DNA of 64,000 nt from Mycolicibacterium novocastrense (GTDB lineage Bacteria; Actinomycetota; Actinomycetes; Mycobacteriales; Mycobacteriaceae), in the NCBI RefSeq assembly GCF_001570485.1, contig NZ_BCTA01000051.1:1-64000 (forward strand), in the 5' to 3' direction. The position numbers were made by a program, and so were the translations under genes. Numbering within the stretch: the first letter of the stretch is position 1; each line of letters begins with the position of its first letter. Under the pieces are notes generated by a model, which was not told the DNA's origin, did no database searches, and saw only the letters and a list, made by a program, of their open reading frames with translations. Below are positions 1 to 9,572 of the stretch, piece by piece.

Positions 1-102
1 CTGCAACGCATCCAAGACACCCTCAACACTCGGCCCCGACCCACCCTGAACCTCGACACCCCCGCCGACCGCCTCAACGCACTGATCACCCAAGCAGCAT
101 GA
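1..102 (+). CDS. IS30-like transposase, C-terminal fragment (cut by window edge)
   Basis: The reading frame is open from base 1 and ends at TGA 100-102, giving 33 residues. They contain the pattern LNTRPRPTLNLDTPADRLN. This matches the end of IS30-family transposases, whose last segment reads roughly LNxRPRKTLgyxTPaevl. The DDE catalytic core would lie left of the window and cannot be checked. The next gene is on the other strand, so the element sits just downstream of the vWA-protein gene. The family call rests on a short but characteristic motif. Confidence 0.7.
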   Translation: MQRIQDTLNTRPRPTLNLDTPADRLNALITQAA

Positions 103-135
103 ACCCCGATGTTGCACTCACCACTTGACTTCGGA
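103..135 (+). mobile_element. Probable right end of the IS30-like element (terminal inverted repeat region)
   Basis: Directly after the transposase stop comes GTTGCACTCACCACTTGAC (about 112-130). This resembles the GTTGC...TTGA ends of actinobacterial IS30 elements. The matching left repeat and the target duplication are outside the window, so the exact boundary is an inference. Confidence 0.45.
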
Positions 136-200
136 GTCGAAAAGCGTGCCGGTAACCCACGTTCGGCGGATAGCGCGGCAGGCTGAGTCGGCTCGAACCG

Positions 201-2237
201 CTAACCGAGGAAGTTCGCGATCGCGGCCGTCAGCTCGGGGGAGTCGGAGCTGGCGAGGTTCTGGTAGCTGCCGCCGCTGATCTCGGCCACCGCCTCCCAC
301 GTCGCACGATCGGAGTCCGGACCGAAGTCGATGACATTGACGGCCACCGGCCTGGCCTCGTCGAACGCGCCGCGGATGTACTGCTGCAACCCTTCTCCGT
401 TGAGGGTCTGGTCGGTGTGCGGCCCGGTGGTGATCACGAGTACCGAATTCTGCTGCCCCTCACGGAAATTCGCCATCGCTTCGGTGTAGACCAGCCGCAG
501 CGTGGTGAACGAGACCGCGCCCCCGCCGGAGGCGGACTGTTCGTCCAGCGCCGCCGTCAACGCCGCCGACCGGGGCTGGCCGTCGACCTGATCGCTCAGC
601 GGTCCGGTGCTCACCTCCGACCGGCCCGCGGTGCCGTCGAACGTCCACAGCCCCACCGCCGACGAGGCCGGTAACGCCTGCAAACGGGCGTTGAGCGCGG
701 CAACGACGTTCTGCAGCCGGCTTCGTCCGCCTTCGTCGGTGGGCATCGACTGGTCGAGCATGATCGTCACCGCCGGGTTGGCCGCCGGGGCGGTCAACGC
801 GTCGGCCAGCAGCGCGCGTGTCTGCTCGTCGCCCACCGACAGCGGAGCAGGCACCGGCCCGATGTCCACGACGTCGCTGTCGGGCAACGTCCCCTCCGGG
901 GTGCGGAAACCGGCCTTGGCCAGTTCCGCGAGTTGTTCGGGCTTGCGCATGAACCGGGCGAATTCGCTGGCGGCGCTCTTCTGCTCCTGCGACAGCCAAT
1001 CGCCCGACACCAACACGGTCGGGTAATCGGCCACCGGCGCGGGGCCGGGCGGCAGCCATCCCGAGACCACACCCGCCGCATTCTGCAGACCGGTGCTGCG
1101 CTGATACAGCTGCTGTTCGGTGATCGCGACGGCATGCACGGGGGCCGCCGCCGGATCGGACGCGTTGACCAGCGCGTCGAACGCGGTAGAGGTCTTCTTG
1201 TCCGCCAGCTGGGGTTGACCCGCCACCACCGTGTTCACCGCGCGGGTGCCGTCACTGGCCGGCGCGCCGGCCGGTACCGACGCGGCCGCGATCGCCTCCG
1301 CGGCCAGGTACGACGCATCGCTGTCGCCGCTCAGCGGCAGCACCAGCCGCAACGAGCCCCAACCGGGCAGATTCAGCCCGTCCAACGACGAGGGATTGCT
1401 CTGCAAAGCCGGCAGGGTCGACCAGCTCTGTTGTGCCAGAGCGTTCTTCAACTCTGGTCGAACGGCCAGCATCACCGGTGACGTGGCCAGCGACCGGCTG
1501 TCGATGATGGTTTGCGCTCCCGACGAGGCCTCGAGCCGGGCCGCCGACACCGAGCTGCCCGGAACCCACAGCGCGGGGCGATCACCCAACTCCTGGGGCC
1601 AGGACTCGATGAAGCCGTTGACCACCTGATCGGATTCGGCGGGTTTGACGCCGATCTTCACGCATTTGTCGGCCACCGGGGCGGCGGTCTCGTTGTACCG
1701 GTTGGCCAGCGACTGGATCGGTTCGGCGATGTTCGGGTCGGCCACCACCGCGACCGACAGCTCACCGTCGACGCACCGCGCGGCCGCTTGATCGGTGCGG
1801 TCGGACAACGCGTCACCGAAGAACCGCCACAGGATGACCGCGCCGACGAGCACCACGACCGCGACCAGGGCCGCGATGACGCCGACGCTGACGCCGCGTC
1901 TGCCCGGGGTCACCGCTCGATGGCTACCGGTCCACTCGCCGCCCTCCCACTCGCCGCTGTGCTGCGGACCCGAGCGCGGCGGGGGAGTCGACCCACCGCT
2001 TCCGTGATCCGCGTAGTCGGGCTCGTGATCCGAGTAGCGCGGGTCTTCGGGGCCATCCGCATAGTCGCGACGGTCGACATCGCCGTACTCGGAGCCGTAG
2101 CCCGCGTCATGAGGTCCGGGCCCCGGTTCCGGACGGTCGCCGAGGTAGGCGAAGCGTTCGGTCTGCGACTCGTCGTGACGGTCGCCGAAATCGCCGCCTG
2201 CCGAATCTTCGGGATCCGGTTTACTGTGCCTGCCCAC
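201..2237 (-). CDS. Membrane-anchored substrate-binding-like / vWA-domain protein (Rv1836c-type)
   Basis: The protein has 678 residues and a GTG start with AGGG six bases upstream. Residues 1-110 are hydrophilic and rich in Asp, Gly and Pro (cytoplasmic). One transmembrane helix spans about 115-139. The external part first resembles a periplasmic binding fold, and a von Willebrand A domain runs from about residue 487 to the end. The metal site is degenerate: LDQSMP stands where DxSxS is expected. Length and position next to glcB match M. tuberculosis Rv1836c, a conserved protein of unknown role. An envelope location with a protein- or ligand-binding role is inferred. It ends near the IS30 remnant and lies 37 bases downstream of glcB, possibly co-transcribed. 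Confidence 0.8.
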   Translation of the reverse strand: MGRHSKPDPEDSAGGDFGDRHDESQTERFAYLGDRPEPGPGPHDAGYGSEYGDVDRRDYADGPEDPRYSDHEPDYADHGSGGSTPPPRSGPQHSGEWEGGEWTGSHRAVTPGRRGVSVGVIAALVAVVVLVGAVILWRFFGDALSDRTDQAAARCVDGELSVAVVADPNIAEPIQSLANRYNETAAPVADKCVKIGVKPAESDQVVNGFIESWPQELGDRPALWVPGSSVSAARLEASSGAQTIIDSRSLATSPVMLAVRPELKNALAQQSWSTLPALQSNPSSLDGLNLPGWGSLRLVLPLSGDSDASYLAAEAIAAASVPAGAPASDGTRAVNTVVAGQPQLADKKTSTAFDALVNASDPAAAPVHAVAITEQQLYQRSTGLQNAAGVVSGWLPPGPAPVADYPTVLVSGDWLSQEQKSAASEFARFMRKPEQLAELAKAGFRTPEGTLPDSDVVDIGPVPAPLSVGDEQTRALLADALTAPAANPAVTIMLDQSMPTDEGGRSRLQNVVAALNARLQALPASSAVGLWTFDGTAGRSEVSTGPLSDQVDGQPRSAALTAALDEQSASGGGAVSFTTLRLVYTEAMANFREGQQNSVLVITTGPHTDQTLNGEGLQQYIRGAFDEARPVAVNVIDFGPDSDRATWEAVAEISGGSYQNLASSDSPELTAAIANFLG

Positions 2238-2274
2238 TTCCGCCCTCTACTTGCGACGCCGACCGGTCACCGGA

Positions 2275-4482
2275 TCACGCACCGCCGTGTGCGGCCTTGT
2301 ATTCGCGGCGGCGGCGGTGCAGGATCGGCTCGGTGTAGCCGTTCGGCTGTTCGGCGCCCGAGAGGATCAACTCCTGCGCGGCCTGGAACGCGATGTTGTG
2401 GTCCGGATCCGTTGCCATCGGCTTGAATTCGGGATCCTGCTCGTTCTGCTTGTCGACGATCGCGGCCATGCGCTTGAGGCTGGCCACCACGTCGTCGGGT
2501 GTGATGACGCCGTGGCGCAGCCAGTTCGCCAGCAGCTGGCTCGAGATACGCAGCGTCGCACGGTCTTCCATCAGCGCAACGTTGTGGATGTCGGGCACCT
2601 TCGAGCAGCCGACACCCGCATCGATCCAGCGCACCACGTATCCGAGGATCGACTGGCAGTTGTTGTCGACCTCTTCGCGGATCTCCTCGGGCGCCCACGC
2701 GAGCTCCTTGGCCAGCGGAACGGCCAGCAGCTGCTCGACGCTGGTGCGCTTCTGGCCTTCGAGGTCCTTGTGCACCGCGTACACGTCGACCTCGTGGTAG
2801 TGCATGGCATGCAGCGTCGCCGCGGTCGGCGACGGCACCCACGCGGTGGTGGCGCCGGCCTTGGGCTGGCCGATTTTCTGCTCGACCATGTCGGCCATCA
2901 GGTCGGTCATCGCCCACATGCCCTTGCCGATCTGGGCCTTGCCGGAGAAACCGGTGGCCAGACCGATGTCGACGTTCTGGTCTTCGTAGGCCTGGATCCA
3001 CTGCGTGCTCTTCATCGCGCCCTTGCGGATCATCGGGCCGGCTTCCATCGAGGTGTGGATCTCGTCGCCGGTGCGGTCGAGGAAACCGGTGTTGATGAAC
3101 ACCACCCGGTCGGCGGCGGCCTTGATGCAGGCCTTCAGGTTGACGGTGGTGCGGCGCTCCTCGTCCATGATGCCGACCTTGAGGGTGTTGGCCGGCAGCC
3201 CGAGCACATCCTCGACGCGGCTGAACAACTCGACCGTGTAGGCCACCTCGTCGGGGCCGTGCATCTTGGGCTTGACGATGTACACCGAGCCGGTGCGGCT
3301 GTTGACCAACGGGCCGTTGCCGTCGCCCGACTTGAGGCCGTGGATCGCGATGAGGCTGGTGAACAGCGCATCCTGGATGCCCTCGAACACTTCGACCTCT
3401 TCGCCGTTGCCGTCTGTCCGCACGATTGCGTCGTTGGTCATCAGGTGACCGACGTTGCGCACGAACAACAGGCTGCGGCCGGGCAGGGTCAGCTCGCCTT
3501 CGCCGTCCGGGGTGGTGTAGGTGCGGTCCTCGTTGAGCTTGCGGGTGAAGGTCTCACCGCCCTTGGTCACCTCTTCGGTGAGGTCACCGCGGTTGAGGCC
3601 AAGCCAGTTCCGGTACCCGAGCACCTTGTCGTCGGCGTCGACGGCAGCGACCGAGTCCTCGAAGTCCATGATCGTGGTGACCGCGGATTCCAGGACGACG
3701 TCCTTGATGCCCGCCGCGTCGGTCGAACCGACGGGCGACTGCGGGTCGACGAGGATTTCGACGTGTAATCCGTTGTTGCGCAACAGCACCGACCACTGCG
3801 GCGAGCCGAGCTCTCCGGTGTAACCGACGAACTGCTCGGGCGCGGCCAGCCCGACCGAGTTGCCGTCGCCGAGGTCGACGAGGAGCTGACGGTCGTCGAT
3901 TCGCAGACCGGTCGCCTCACTCCAGGAGCCGGACGCCAACGGTGCGGCGCCGTCGAGGAATCGACGGGCGTAGGCGATGACCTTGTCGCCACGAACCTTG
4001 TTGTAGCTGCCGCCCTTCTCGGCGCCGTCGTCCTCGGAGATCACGTCGGTGCCGTAGAGCGCGTCGTAGAGCGAACCCCAGCGGGCGTTCGCGGCGTTCA
4101 GCGCGAAGCGGGCGTTGAGGATCGGCACCACCAGCTGAGGTCCGGCGGTCGTGGTGATCTCGTCGTCGACGCCGGCGGTCGTGATCGTGAAGTCGTCGGG
4201 CTCGGGGAGCAGGTACCCGATCTCGGTGAGGAAGGCCTTGTACGCGTCGTGGTCGAGCGGCTCGATGACCCGCTGCCGGTGCCACTTGTCGATGCGGGCC
4301 TGCAGGTCGTCGCGCCTGGCCAGCAGTTCTTCGTTCTTGGGCGTCAGATCGGCGACGACCTTGTCCACGCCGGACCAAAAGGTGTCGGGGTCGATGTCAG
4401 TGCCGGGCAACGCCTCGTTGTTGATGAAGTCGTACAGCACCCGGGCCACGCGCAGGTTCCCCACCGTCACGCGATCGGTCAT
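2275..4482 (-). CDS. glcB: Malate synthase G
   Basis: The enzyme condenses glyoxylate with acetyl-CoA to malate (glyoxylate shunt, cytoplasm) during growth on fatty acids or C2 compounds. The 735 residues are close to the 741 of M. tuberculosis GlcB and colinear with it as remembered. Active-site segments are intact: RNVGHLM (catalytic Arg), GIMDEERRTT (metal Glu), FINTGFLDRTGDE (metal Asp), GCSKVPD (CoA-site Cys) and MEDRATLRISSQ (catalytic Asp). Two ATGs stand in tandem (4485 and 4482). AGGAGG at 4488-4493 is better spaced for the second, which is used here. The M. tuberculosis C-terminal tail is shorter in this protein. Confidence 0.96.
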   Translation of the reverse strand: MTDRVTVGNLRVARVLYDFINNEALPGTDIDPDTFWSGVDKVVADLTPKNEELLARRDDLQARIDKWHRQRVIEPLDHDAYKAFLTEIGYLLPEPDDFTITTAGVDDEITTTAGPQLVVPILNARFALNAANARWGSLYDALYGTDVISEDDGAEKGGSYNKVRGDKVIAYARRFLDGAAPLASGSWSEATGLRIDDRQLLVDLGDGNSVGLAAPEQFVGYTGELGSPQWSVLLRNNGLHVEILVDPQSPVGSTDAAGIKDVVLESAVTTIMDFEDSVAAVDADDKVLGYRNWLGLNRGDLTEEVTKGGETFTRKLNEDRTYTTPDGEGELTLPGRSLLFVRNVGHLMTNDAIVRTDGNGEEVEVFEGIQDALFTSLIAIHGLKSGDGNGPLVNSRTGSVYIVKPKMHGPDEVAYTVELFSRVEDVLGLPANTLKVGIMDEERRTTVNLKACIKAAADRVVFINTGFLDRTGDEIHTSMEAGPMIRKGAMKSTQWIQAYEDQNVDIGLATGFSGKAQIGKGMWAMTDLMADMVEQKIGQPKAGATTAWVPSPTAATLHAMHYHEVDVYAVHKDLEGQKRTSVEQLLAVPLAKELAWAPEEIREEVDNNCQSILGYVVRWIDAGVGCSKVPDIHNVALMEDRATLRISSQLLANWLRHGVITPDDVVASLKRMAAIVDKQNEQDPEFKPMATDPDHNIAFQAAQELILSGAEQPNGYTEPILHRRRREYKAAHGGA

Positions 4483-4547
4483 CATTCCTCCTAGAACTGT
4501 CGTCCCAGCTTACCCAGCGGTAACCCGGCTTTTCCGCAACCGGCTGG

Positions 4548-5444
4548 TCAGCCGTCCCGGAGAACCGCGGTCAGAAGCCGTTCGCACTGATCGGCGAGGG
4601 CGGCCCGCAGCGGCGCCGCCCGCTCCGCGATGGTCTGCTGGATCCGCACGTATTCGGCACGACCGGCCGGTGTCTCGATCGCGATCGGCTCGAATCCGTA
4701 TTCGCGGAGATCATAGGGGCTGGCGCGCATGTCGAGTTCGCGGGCTTCGGCGGCCAGCTCGAGGCAGTCCATCACGAACTCGGATTCGACGAGCGGGCCG
4801 AGCTTGAAAGACCACTTGTACAGATCCATCGCGGCGTGCAAACAGCCGGGTTGTTCCGTGGCGACCTGGTTCTGCCGGGTCAGCTGTTCGGCGTTACGCG
4901 CGACGGCGGGCTCGGTGAAAAACCGGAACGCGTCGAAGTGACTGCAGCGCAAAGGCATCGACTCGACGACCGCGTCGGTGCCGGCGGCGCCGAGCCGTAG
5001 CGGCACCCGGTCGTGGCGCACCGTGGGCGACCGGTAGACCATCGCCCACTCGTGCAGCCCGAAACAGTTCAGCCGGGCCGGGCGCGCCGCTGTCGCCCGC
5101 AACAGGCGGCCGACGAACCGCACGGTGTCGACGCGCGCAGTCAGGTACTCGCGGCTGACCACCACACCGTCGGAGTCAGCGGCGTACCCCGTTCGGCCCA
5201 GGAAGCGCCGCGCGCCGCCGCCGGCCAAGGCGACCCCGAAGCCGGGGTGCCACACCCGCAGCCTGCCGGGCCGAAGGCTGTAATAGGTGAACAGGAAGTC
5301 CCAGACCGGGTGCTTCTCACCACACCGGGCCCGGCGACGATGCGGTGCGCAGAACGCGTCGACGCGGCGCTGATGCGCCCGCTCACGGGCGCTCCAATCC
5401 GACTCGCCGAGCACGATCACTGTGCGCACGGCGACGTCAGACAC
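4548..5444 (-). CDS. Conserved actinobacterial protein, often named 3-methyladenine DNA glycosylase
   Basis: The 298-residue soluble protein has the landmarks GEKHPVWDFLFTYYSLRP near residue 45, LNCFGLHEWAMVY near 130, SHFDAFRFFTEPA near 175 and CLHAAMDLYKW near 210. I recall this architecture from actinobacterial proteins labelled 3-methyladenine DNA glycosylase, but no helix-hairpin-helix or other recognised catalytic motif is visible, so the label is uncertain. Its start overlaps the stop of the following CBS-protein gene by 8 bases, so the two are probably translationally coupled. In M. tuberculosis this interval holds vapBC13 and a PE_PGRS gene instead. Confidence 0.6.
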   Translation of the reverse strand: MSDVAVRTVIVLGESDWSARERAHQRRVDAFCAPHRRRARCGEKHPVWDFLFTYYSLRPGRLRVWHPGFGVALAGGGARRFLGRTGYAADSDGVVVSREYLTARVDTVRFVGRLLRATAARPARLNCFGLHEWAMVYRSPTVRHDRVPLRLGAAGTDAVVESMPLRCSHFDAFRFFTEPAVARNAEQLTRQNQVATEQPGCLHAAMDLYKWSFKLGPLVESEFVMDCLELAAEARELDMRASPYDLREYGFEPIAIETPAGRAEYVRIQQTIAERAAPLRAALADQCERLLTAVLRDG

Positions 5445-6489
5445 GGTGGGTCCCGTCGCGCACGGTGCCCACCAGGTCTTCGACGAGGTCCTCGAGCGCC
5501 ACCATCGCCTCGACGCTGCCGTCGGGTGCAGTCACCAGCGCCAGGTGGCTGTTGGTGCGCCGCAGCCGCGACAACGCGTCGGGCAACGGCAGCGACGCCG
5601 GCACCACCGGCAGTGGGCGCACCATCGAGAGGTCCAGCACGGCGTCGGGGTCGTTGACGAACGCCAGCACGTCCTTGATGTGCAGATACCCCAGGTAGGT
5701 TCCGGACGCGTCGGTGATGGGGAAGCGTGAGTAACCCGTCTCGGCCAGCGCGTCTTCGACGGCACCCACCGTCGGCCCCGCCCCTTCGCGGGCCACGGAC
5801 ACCGTTCTGATGTCGCGCAGCGGGAATGCGACGTCCTTGACCGCGCGGTCGCGGATCTGCAGGGCGCGGGTGAGCCTGCTGTGTTCCTCGGGATCGAGCA
5901 GGCCCTCGGACAGCGATTCGGCGATCATCTCCGACAGCTCCACCGTCGACACGGTGACGTCGAGTTCATCCTTGGGCTCCACCCGGAACATCCGCAGGAC
6001 GACGTTGGCGCACCAGTTGTAGAACGCGATCAGGGGCCGGGCCATGCGGATCCACACCAGATAGGTCGGTATCAGCAGCATGGCCGCCGACTCCGGGCCG
6101 GCGATCGCGATGTTCTTGGGCACCATCTCGCCGAGCAACACGTGCAGGACGACCACGATGGCCAGTGCGACGACGAAGGACACCGAGTGCAGCACCGCAT
6201 CGGGCACGCCCACGGCGTCGAACGGCTTCTCCAACAGATGCGCGACGGCGGGTTCGCCGACGCGACCGAGCAGGATCGAGCAGATCGTGATGCCCAGCTG
6301 AGCGCCCGCGAGCATCAGCGACAGATGTTCACCGGCGCGGATAACGGTGACGGCGCTCTTCTTGCCCTGTTCGGCCAACGCCTCCAGCCGGTCGCGCCGC
6401 GCGGAGATCAATGCGAACTCCGACGCGACGAAGAAGGCGTTGACGGCCAGCAGCAGCACCGTCAGCAGCACACCGAAGAGGTCACCCAT
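5437..6489 (-). CDS. CNNM/CBS-domain membrane protein, short form (Rv1841c-type)
   Basis: The protein has 350 residues. An N-terminal DUF21/CNNM membrane domain covers about 1-190, with hydrophobic segments at the N-terminus and around 95-150. A CBS pair covers about 205-335 (TGYSRFPITDASGTYLGYLHIKD is typical, shown only to name it). The C-terminal CorC/HlyC domain is absent, which separates it from its upstream neighbour. The family is linked to Mg2+/Co2+ transport or tolerance; older annotations say hemolysin. The gene overlaps the upstream paralogue by 8 bases, so the pair forms an operon and may form a heteromer (inference). Confidence 0.85.
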   Translation of the reverse strand: MGDLFGVLLTVLLLAVNAFFVASEFALISARRDRLEALAEQGKKSAVTVIRAGEHLSLMLAGAQLGITICSILLGRVGEPAVAHLLEKPFDAVGVPDAVLHSVSFVVALAIVVVLHVLLGEMVPKNIAIAGPESAAMLLIPTYLVWIRMARPLIAFYNWCANVVLRMFRVEPKDELDVTVSTVELSEMIAESLSEGLLDPEEHSRLTRALQIRDRAVKDVAFPLRDIRTVSVAREGAGPTVGAVEDALAETGYSRFPITDASGTYLGYLHIKDVLAFVNDPDAVLDLSMVRPLPVVPASLPLPDALSRLRRTNSHLALVTAPDGSVEAMVALEDLVEDLVGTVRDGTHRV

Positions 6490-7852
6490 CGGCGCTTCTC
6501 CCGTCGGCCTCGCCGCTGCGGCCCAGTTCGGTCAACTCGAGCAGGTCGATGCGGCGCCCGTCCATCCGCAGCACGGTGGCCAGCCAGCGGTTCGGGTTCT
6601 CCAGCGGACCGTCGGGGTCGAACGCTTCGAGCTCGACCGATTCCCCCTCGTCGGGGATGTGCCCGAGCTTTTCGAGGACCAGGCCGCCGATCGTCTCGTA
6701 GTCGCCCTCGGGTGCGCGGAACGCCGTGGCGCTCGCAACCTCGTCGATGCGCAGTAGGCCCGATATCTGCCAGCCACGGCCCGCGGGCACCACGTCGGGC
6801 GCCTCGTCGTCGTGCTCGTCGCGGACGTCGCCGACGATCTCCTCGATCAGGTCCTCCACGGTGACCATGCCCGCGGTCCCGCCGTATTCGTCGACCACCA
6901 GCGCGGTCTGCAGGCCGTTGGCGCGGATCTGGGTCATCACGGTGTCGCCGTCCAGAGTCGAGGGCACCTTGGCGACCGGCAGCGCCAGCGTGGCCAGGCG
7001 GGTGGTCGCGCGTTCGTCGATCGGCACCTCGAACACCTGCTTGACGTGCGCGATTCCGATCGTCTCGTCGAGGTCTCCGCGGATGATGGGGAACCGTGAG
7101 TATCCCGTCCTGATCGCGGCGGTGACCAGGTCGGCGACCGTCGCATCGGCGTCGAGGGCCTCGATCTTCTGCCGGGGTGTCATGAGCTCCTCGGCGGAAC
7201 GGTCCCCGAACCGCAGCGACCGGTCGACCAACACCGCGGTGACGGGGTCCAGTGCGCCGCTGCGGGCCGAACTGCGCACCAGCGACACCAGTTCCTGCGG
7301 GGACCGTGCCGAGCGCAGCTCCTCGGCGGGCTCGATGCCGAGGCGGCGCAGGATCATGTTGGCGGTCCCGTTGGTCAGCCGGATCAGCGGGGTGAACAGC
7401 GCGGAGAACAGCAGTTGCGGTCCGGCCGACCAGCGCGCCGTCGGCACTGGCCGCGCGACGGCGAGGTTCTTGGGCACCAGCTCGCCGAACACCATCGAGA
7501 TCGAGGTGGCGATCGCGATCGCCAGAACCAGCGCCAGCCCGCCGGTGTAGCCCGGGGGAATCCCGATCGCGTCCAGGCCGGGGTGGATCAACCGCGCGAC
7601 GACGGGTTCGGCCAGGTAACCGGTCGCCAGCGTGGTGATCGAGATGCCCACCTGGGCGCCGGACAGCTGGAACGACAGCGTCCGGTGCGCCCGCTGAACC
7701 ATCTTGTCGCGCCGGTGGCCGCTGCGTGCGTTGCCGTCCACGGTGATGCGCTCGAGTGCGGTCAGCGAGAACTCGGCGGCGACGAACACCGCGGTCCCCG
7801 CCGTCAGCAACACGATTGCGAGCAGAGACAGCAACGTCGAAGCGACGCTCAT
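6482..7852 (-). CDS. CNNM/CBS-domain membrane protein, long form with CorC/HlyC domain (Rv1842c-type)
   Basis: The protein has 456 residues: a membrane DUF21 domain (about 1-200), a CBS pair (about 215-345, with TGYSRFPIIRGD and DEYGGTAGMVTVEDLIEEIVGD) and a C-terminal CorC/HlyC FAD-like domain (about 365-440). The family is tied to divalent-cation (Mg/Co) efflux or homeostasis at the cytoplasmic membrane. It is the first gene of a three-gene overlapping run with 5437-6489 and 4548-5444. The ATG at 7852 gives a normal length, and the region upstream to 8048 is non-coding. Confidence 0.88.
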   Translation of the reverse strand: MSVASTLLSLLAIVLLTAGTAVFVAAEFSLTALERITVDGNARSGHRRDKMVQRAHRTLSFQLSGAQVGISITTLATGYLAEPVVARLIHPGLDAIGIPPGYTGGLALVLAIAIATSISMVFGELVPKNLAVARPVPTARWSAGPQLLFSALFTPLIRLTNGTANMILRRLGIEPAEELRSARSPQELVSLVRSSARSGALDPVTAVLVDRSLRFGDRSAEELMTPRQKIEALDADATVADLVTAAIRTGYSRFPIIRGDLDETIGIAHVKQVFEVPIDERATTRLATLALPVAKVPSTLDGDTVMTQIRANGLQTALVVDEYGGTAGMVTVEDLIEEIVGDVRDEHDDEAPDVVPAGRGWQISGLLRIDEVASATAFRAPEGDYETIGGLVLEKLGHIPDEGESVELEAFDPDGPLENPNRWLATVLRMDGRRIDLLELTELGRSGEADGRSADG

Positions 7853-8048
7853 CGGGGTGTCCCCGCGCAGGTGCCGGACCTGTTGTCCGGCCGTCTAGAG
7901 GAAGGCTCGGCGTCGGGGGGCTCGGGCCGCTCGGTCCGGTAGGCCCCCTCCGTAACCCGGGCCTCGACGGGTGCCTGCGGCACGGGATCCCTTTCGCGTA
8001 GAGGACTGAAGGAAACCCATGGTAACGGGTGATCTTGCGAGGGAGGGA

Positions 8049-9485
8049 TCACCAGCCCGTGGGCAGCGGATGCCCCTCGGCGAAGCCCGCGGCCGACTGC
8101 ACGCCGAGCACCACCTTCTCGTGCAGTTCGGTCAGATTCGCGGCACCGACGTAGGTGCAGGTGCTGCGCACCCCGGAGGTGATGTGGTCGAGCAGGTCCT
8201 CGACGCCTCCGCGGGACGGATCCAGACCCATCCGCGACGTCGAGATGCCCTCTTCGAACAGCGCCTTGCGGGCCCGGTCGAACGACCCGTCACCGGCGGT
8301 GCGTGCGGCCACAGCGCGTTTGGACGCCATCCCGTAGCTCTCCTTGAACGGCCGGTTGTCGCGATCGCGCATCAGGTCGCCGGGGGACTCGTAGGTGCCC
8401 GCGAACCAGGAGCCGATCATCACGTTGGACGCGCCCGCGGCCAATGCCAGTGCGACATCCCGCGGATGCCGGATACCGCCGTCCGCCCACACATGAGCGC
8501 CCAATTGCCTTGCCGCGGCGGCACATTCGACAACCGCGGAGAACTGGGGCCGCCCAACGCCGGTCATCATGCGGGTGGTGCACATCGCGCCCGGTCCGAC
8601 CCCGACCTTCACGATCGACGCGCCTGCGCTGAGCAGGTCCCTGGTGCCGTCGGCGGAGACCACGTTGCCCGCGGCCAGCGGCAGCCCGAGGTCCAACGAG
8701 GAGACCGCCTCGATCGCGTCGAGCATCTTCACCTGGTGTCCGTGGGCGGTGTCGATCACCAGCAGGTCCACACCGACCTCGGCCAGGCTGCGGGCCTTGG
8801 CGCCGACATCGCCGTTGATCCCCACCGCGGCCGCGATCCGCAGCCGGCCCCGGTCGTCGACCGCGGGTGTGTAGATGCCCGCCCGGACCGCGCCGGTCCG
8901 CGTCAGCACGCCCGCCAGCGTTCCGTCGCTCTCGGTGAGCACCGCCACGTCGACCGGCGCGTGCTCGAGCAGGTCGAACACCTTGCGGGGCTCGGTGCCC
9001 ACCGGCGCGGTGACGAAGTCCGAGACCGCGACGTCCCGCACCCGGGTGAACCGGTCGACGCCCTCGCAGTTCGCCTCGGTCACCAGGCCGATCGGCCGGC
9101 CCTCGAAGACGACGACCGCGGCGCCATGGGCGCGTTTGTGGATCAGGGCGGTCGCATCCGACACCGAGTCGTCGGGGGAGAGCACCACGGGGGTGTCGAC
9201 GACCAGATCGCGGCTCTTGACGAAGTCGACGGTCTGTTGCACCGCGGAGATCGGCAGATCCTGCGGCAGCACGACGATGCCGCCGCGGCGGGCCACGGTC
9301 TCGGCCATCCGGCGGCCGGCGACGGCGGTCATGTTCGCGACCACGACCGGGATCGTGGTGCCCGAGCCGTCGGCGGTCGACAGATCGACGTCCATCCGTG
9401 ATTGCACATCGGAGCGTCCGGGGACGACGAAGACGTCGTTGTAGGTCAGGTCATATGCGGGTTTGTGCCCGTCGAGAAATCGCAT
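8049..9485 (-). CDS. guaB1: GuaB1, IMPDH-fold GMP reductase with CBS domain
   Basis: The 478-residue (beta/alpha)8 protein carries a CBS pair inserted at about residues 95-205. The catalytic Cys loop is GPGAMCTTRMMTGVGRPQ, and the phosphate-binding segments DGGIRHPRDVALALAAGA and IGSWFAGTYESPG are present. Length and context match mycobacterial GuaB1 (Rv1843c). From published work as I recall it, mycobacterial GuaB1 is a CBS-containing GMP reductase (GMP to IMP, NADPH) and not a true IMP dehydrogenase. The nucleotide-salvage role is taken from that. It ends 196 bases after the CBS-protein start and shares the strand with gnd1, but a hairpin-bearing spacer separates it from gnd1. Confidence 0.88.
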   Translation of the reverse strand: MRFLDGHKPAYDLTYNDVFVVPGRSDVQSRMDVDLSTADGSGTTIPVVVANMTAVAGRRMAETVARRGGIVVLPQDLPISAVQQTVDFVKSRDLVVDTPVVLSPDDSVSDATALIHKRAHGAAVVVFEGRPIGLVTEANCEGVDRFTRVRDVAVSDFVTAPVGTEPRKVFDLLEHAPVDVAVLTESDGTLAGVLTRTGAVRAGIYTPAVDDRGRLRIAAAVGINGDVGAKARSLAEVGVDLLVIDTAHGHQVKMLDAIEAVSSLDLGLPLAAGNVVSADGTRDLLSAGASIVKVGVGPGAMCTTRMMTGVGRPQFSAVVECAAAARQLGAHVWADGGIRHPRDVALALAAGASNVMIGSWFAGTYESPGDLMRDRDNRPFKESYGMASKRAVAARTAGDGSFDRARKALFEEGISTSRMGLDPSRGGVEDLLDHITSGVRSTCTYVGAANLTELHEKVVLGVQSAAGFAEGHPLPTGW

Positions 9486-9508
9486 GTCGGCTCAAGTCTA
9501 GTTGTCGC

Positions 9509-9564
9509 CGAGACCGCACAGAGATCGCGATTGAGCCCGATACCGCGATCTGTGCGCAGTCTCG
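9509..9564. repeat. Imperfect inverted repeat between gnd1 and guaB1
   Basis: The left arm GAGACCGCACAGAGATCGCG (9510-9529) faces a right arm GCGATCTGTGCGCAGTCTC (9545-9563) across a short spacer, with one or two bulges. It lies after the gnd1 stop and before the guaB1 start on the minus strand. It could attenuate or terminate transcription, or belong to a dispersed mycobacterial intergenic repeat family. There is no T-run. Confidence 0.55.
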
Positions 9565-9572
9565 ACGAGGGC

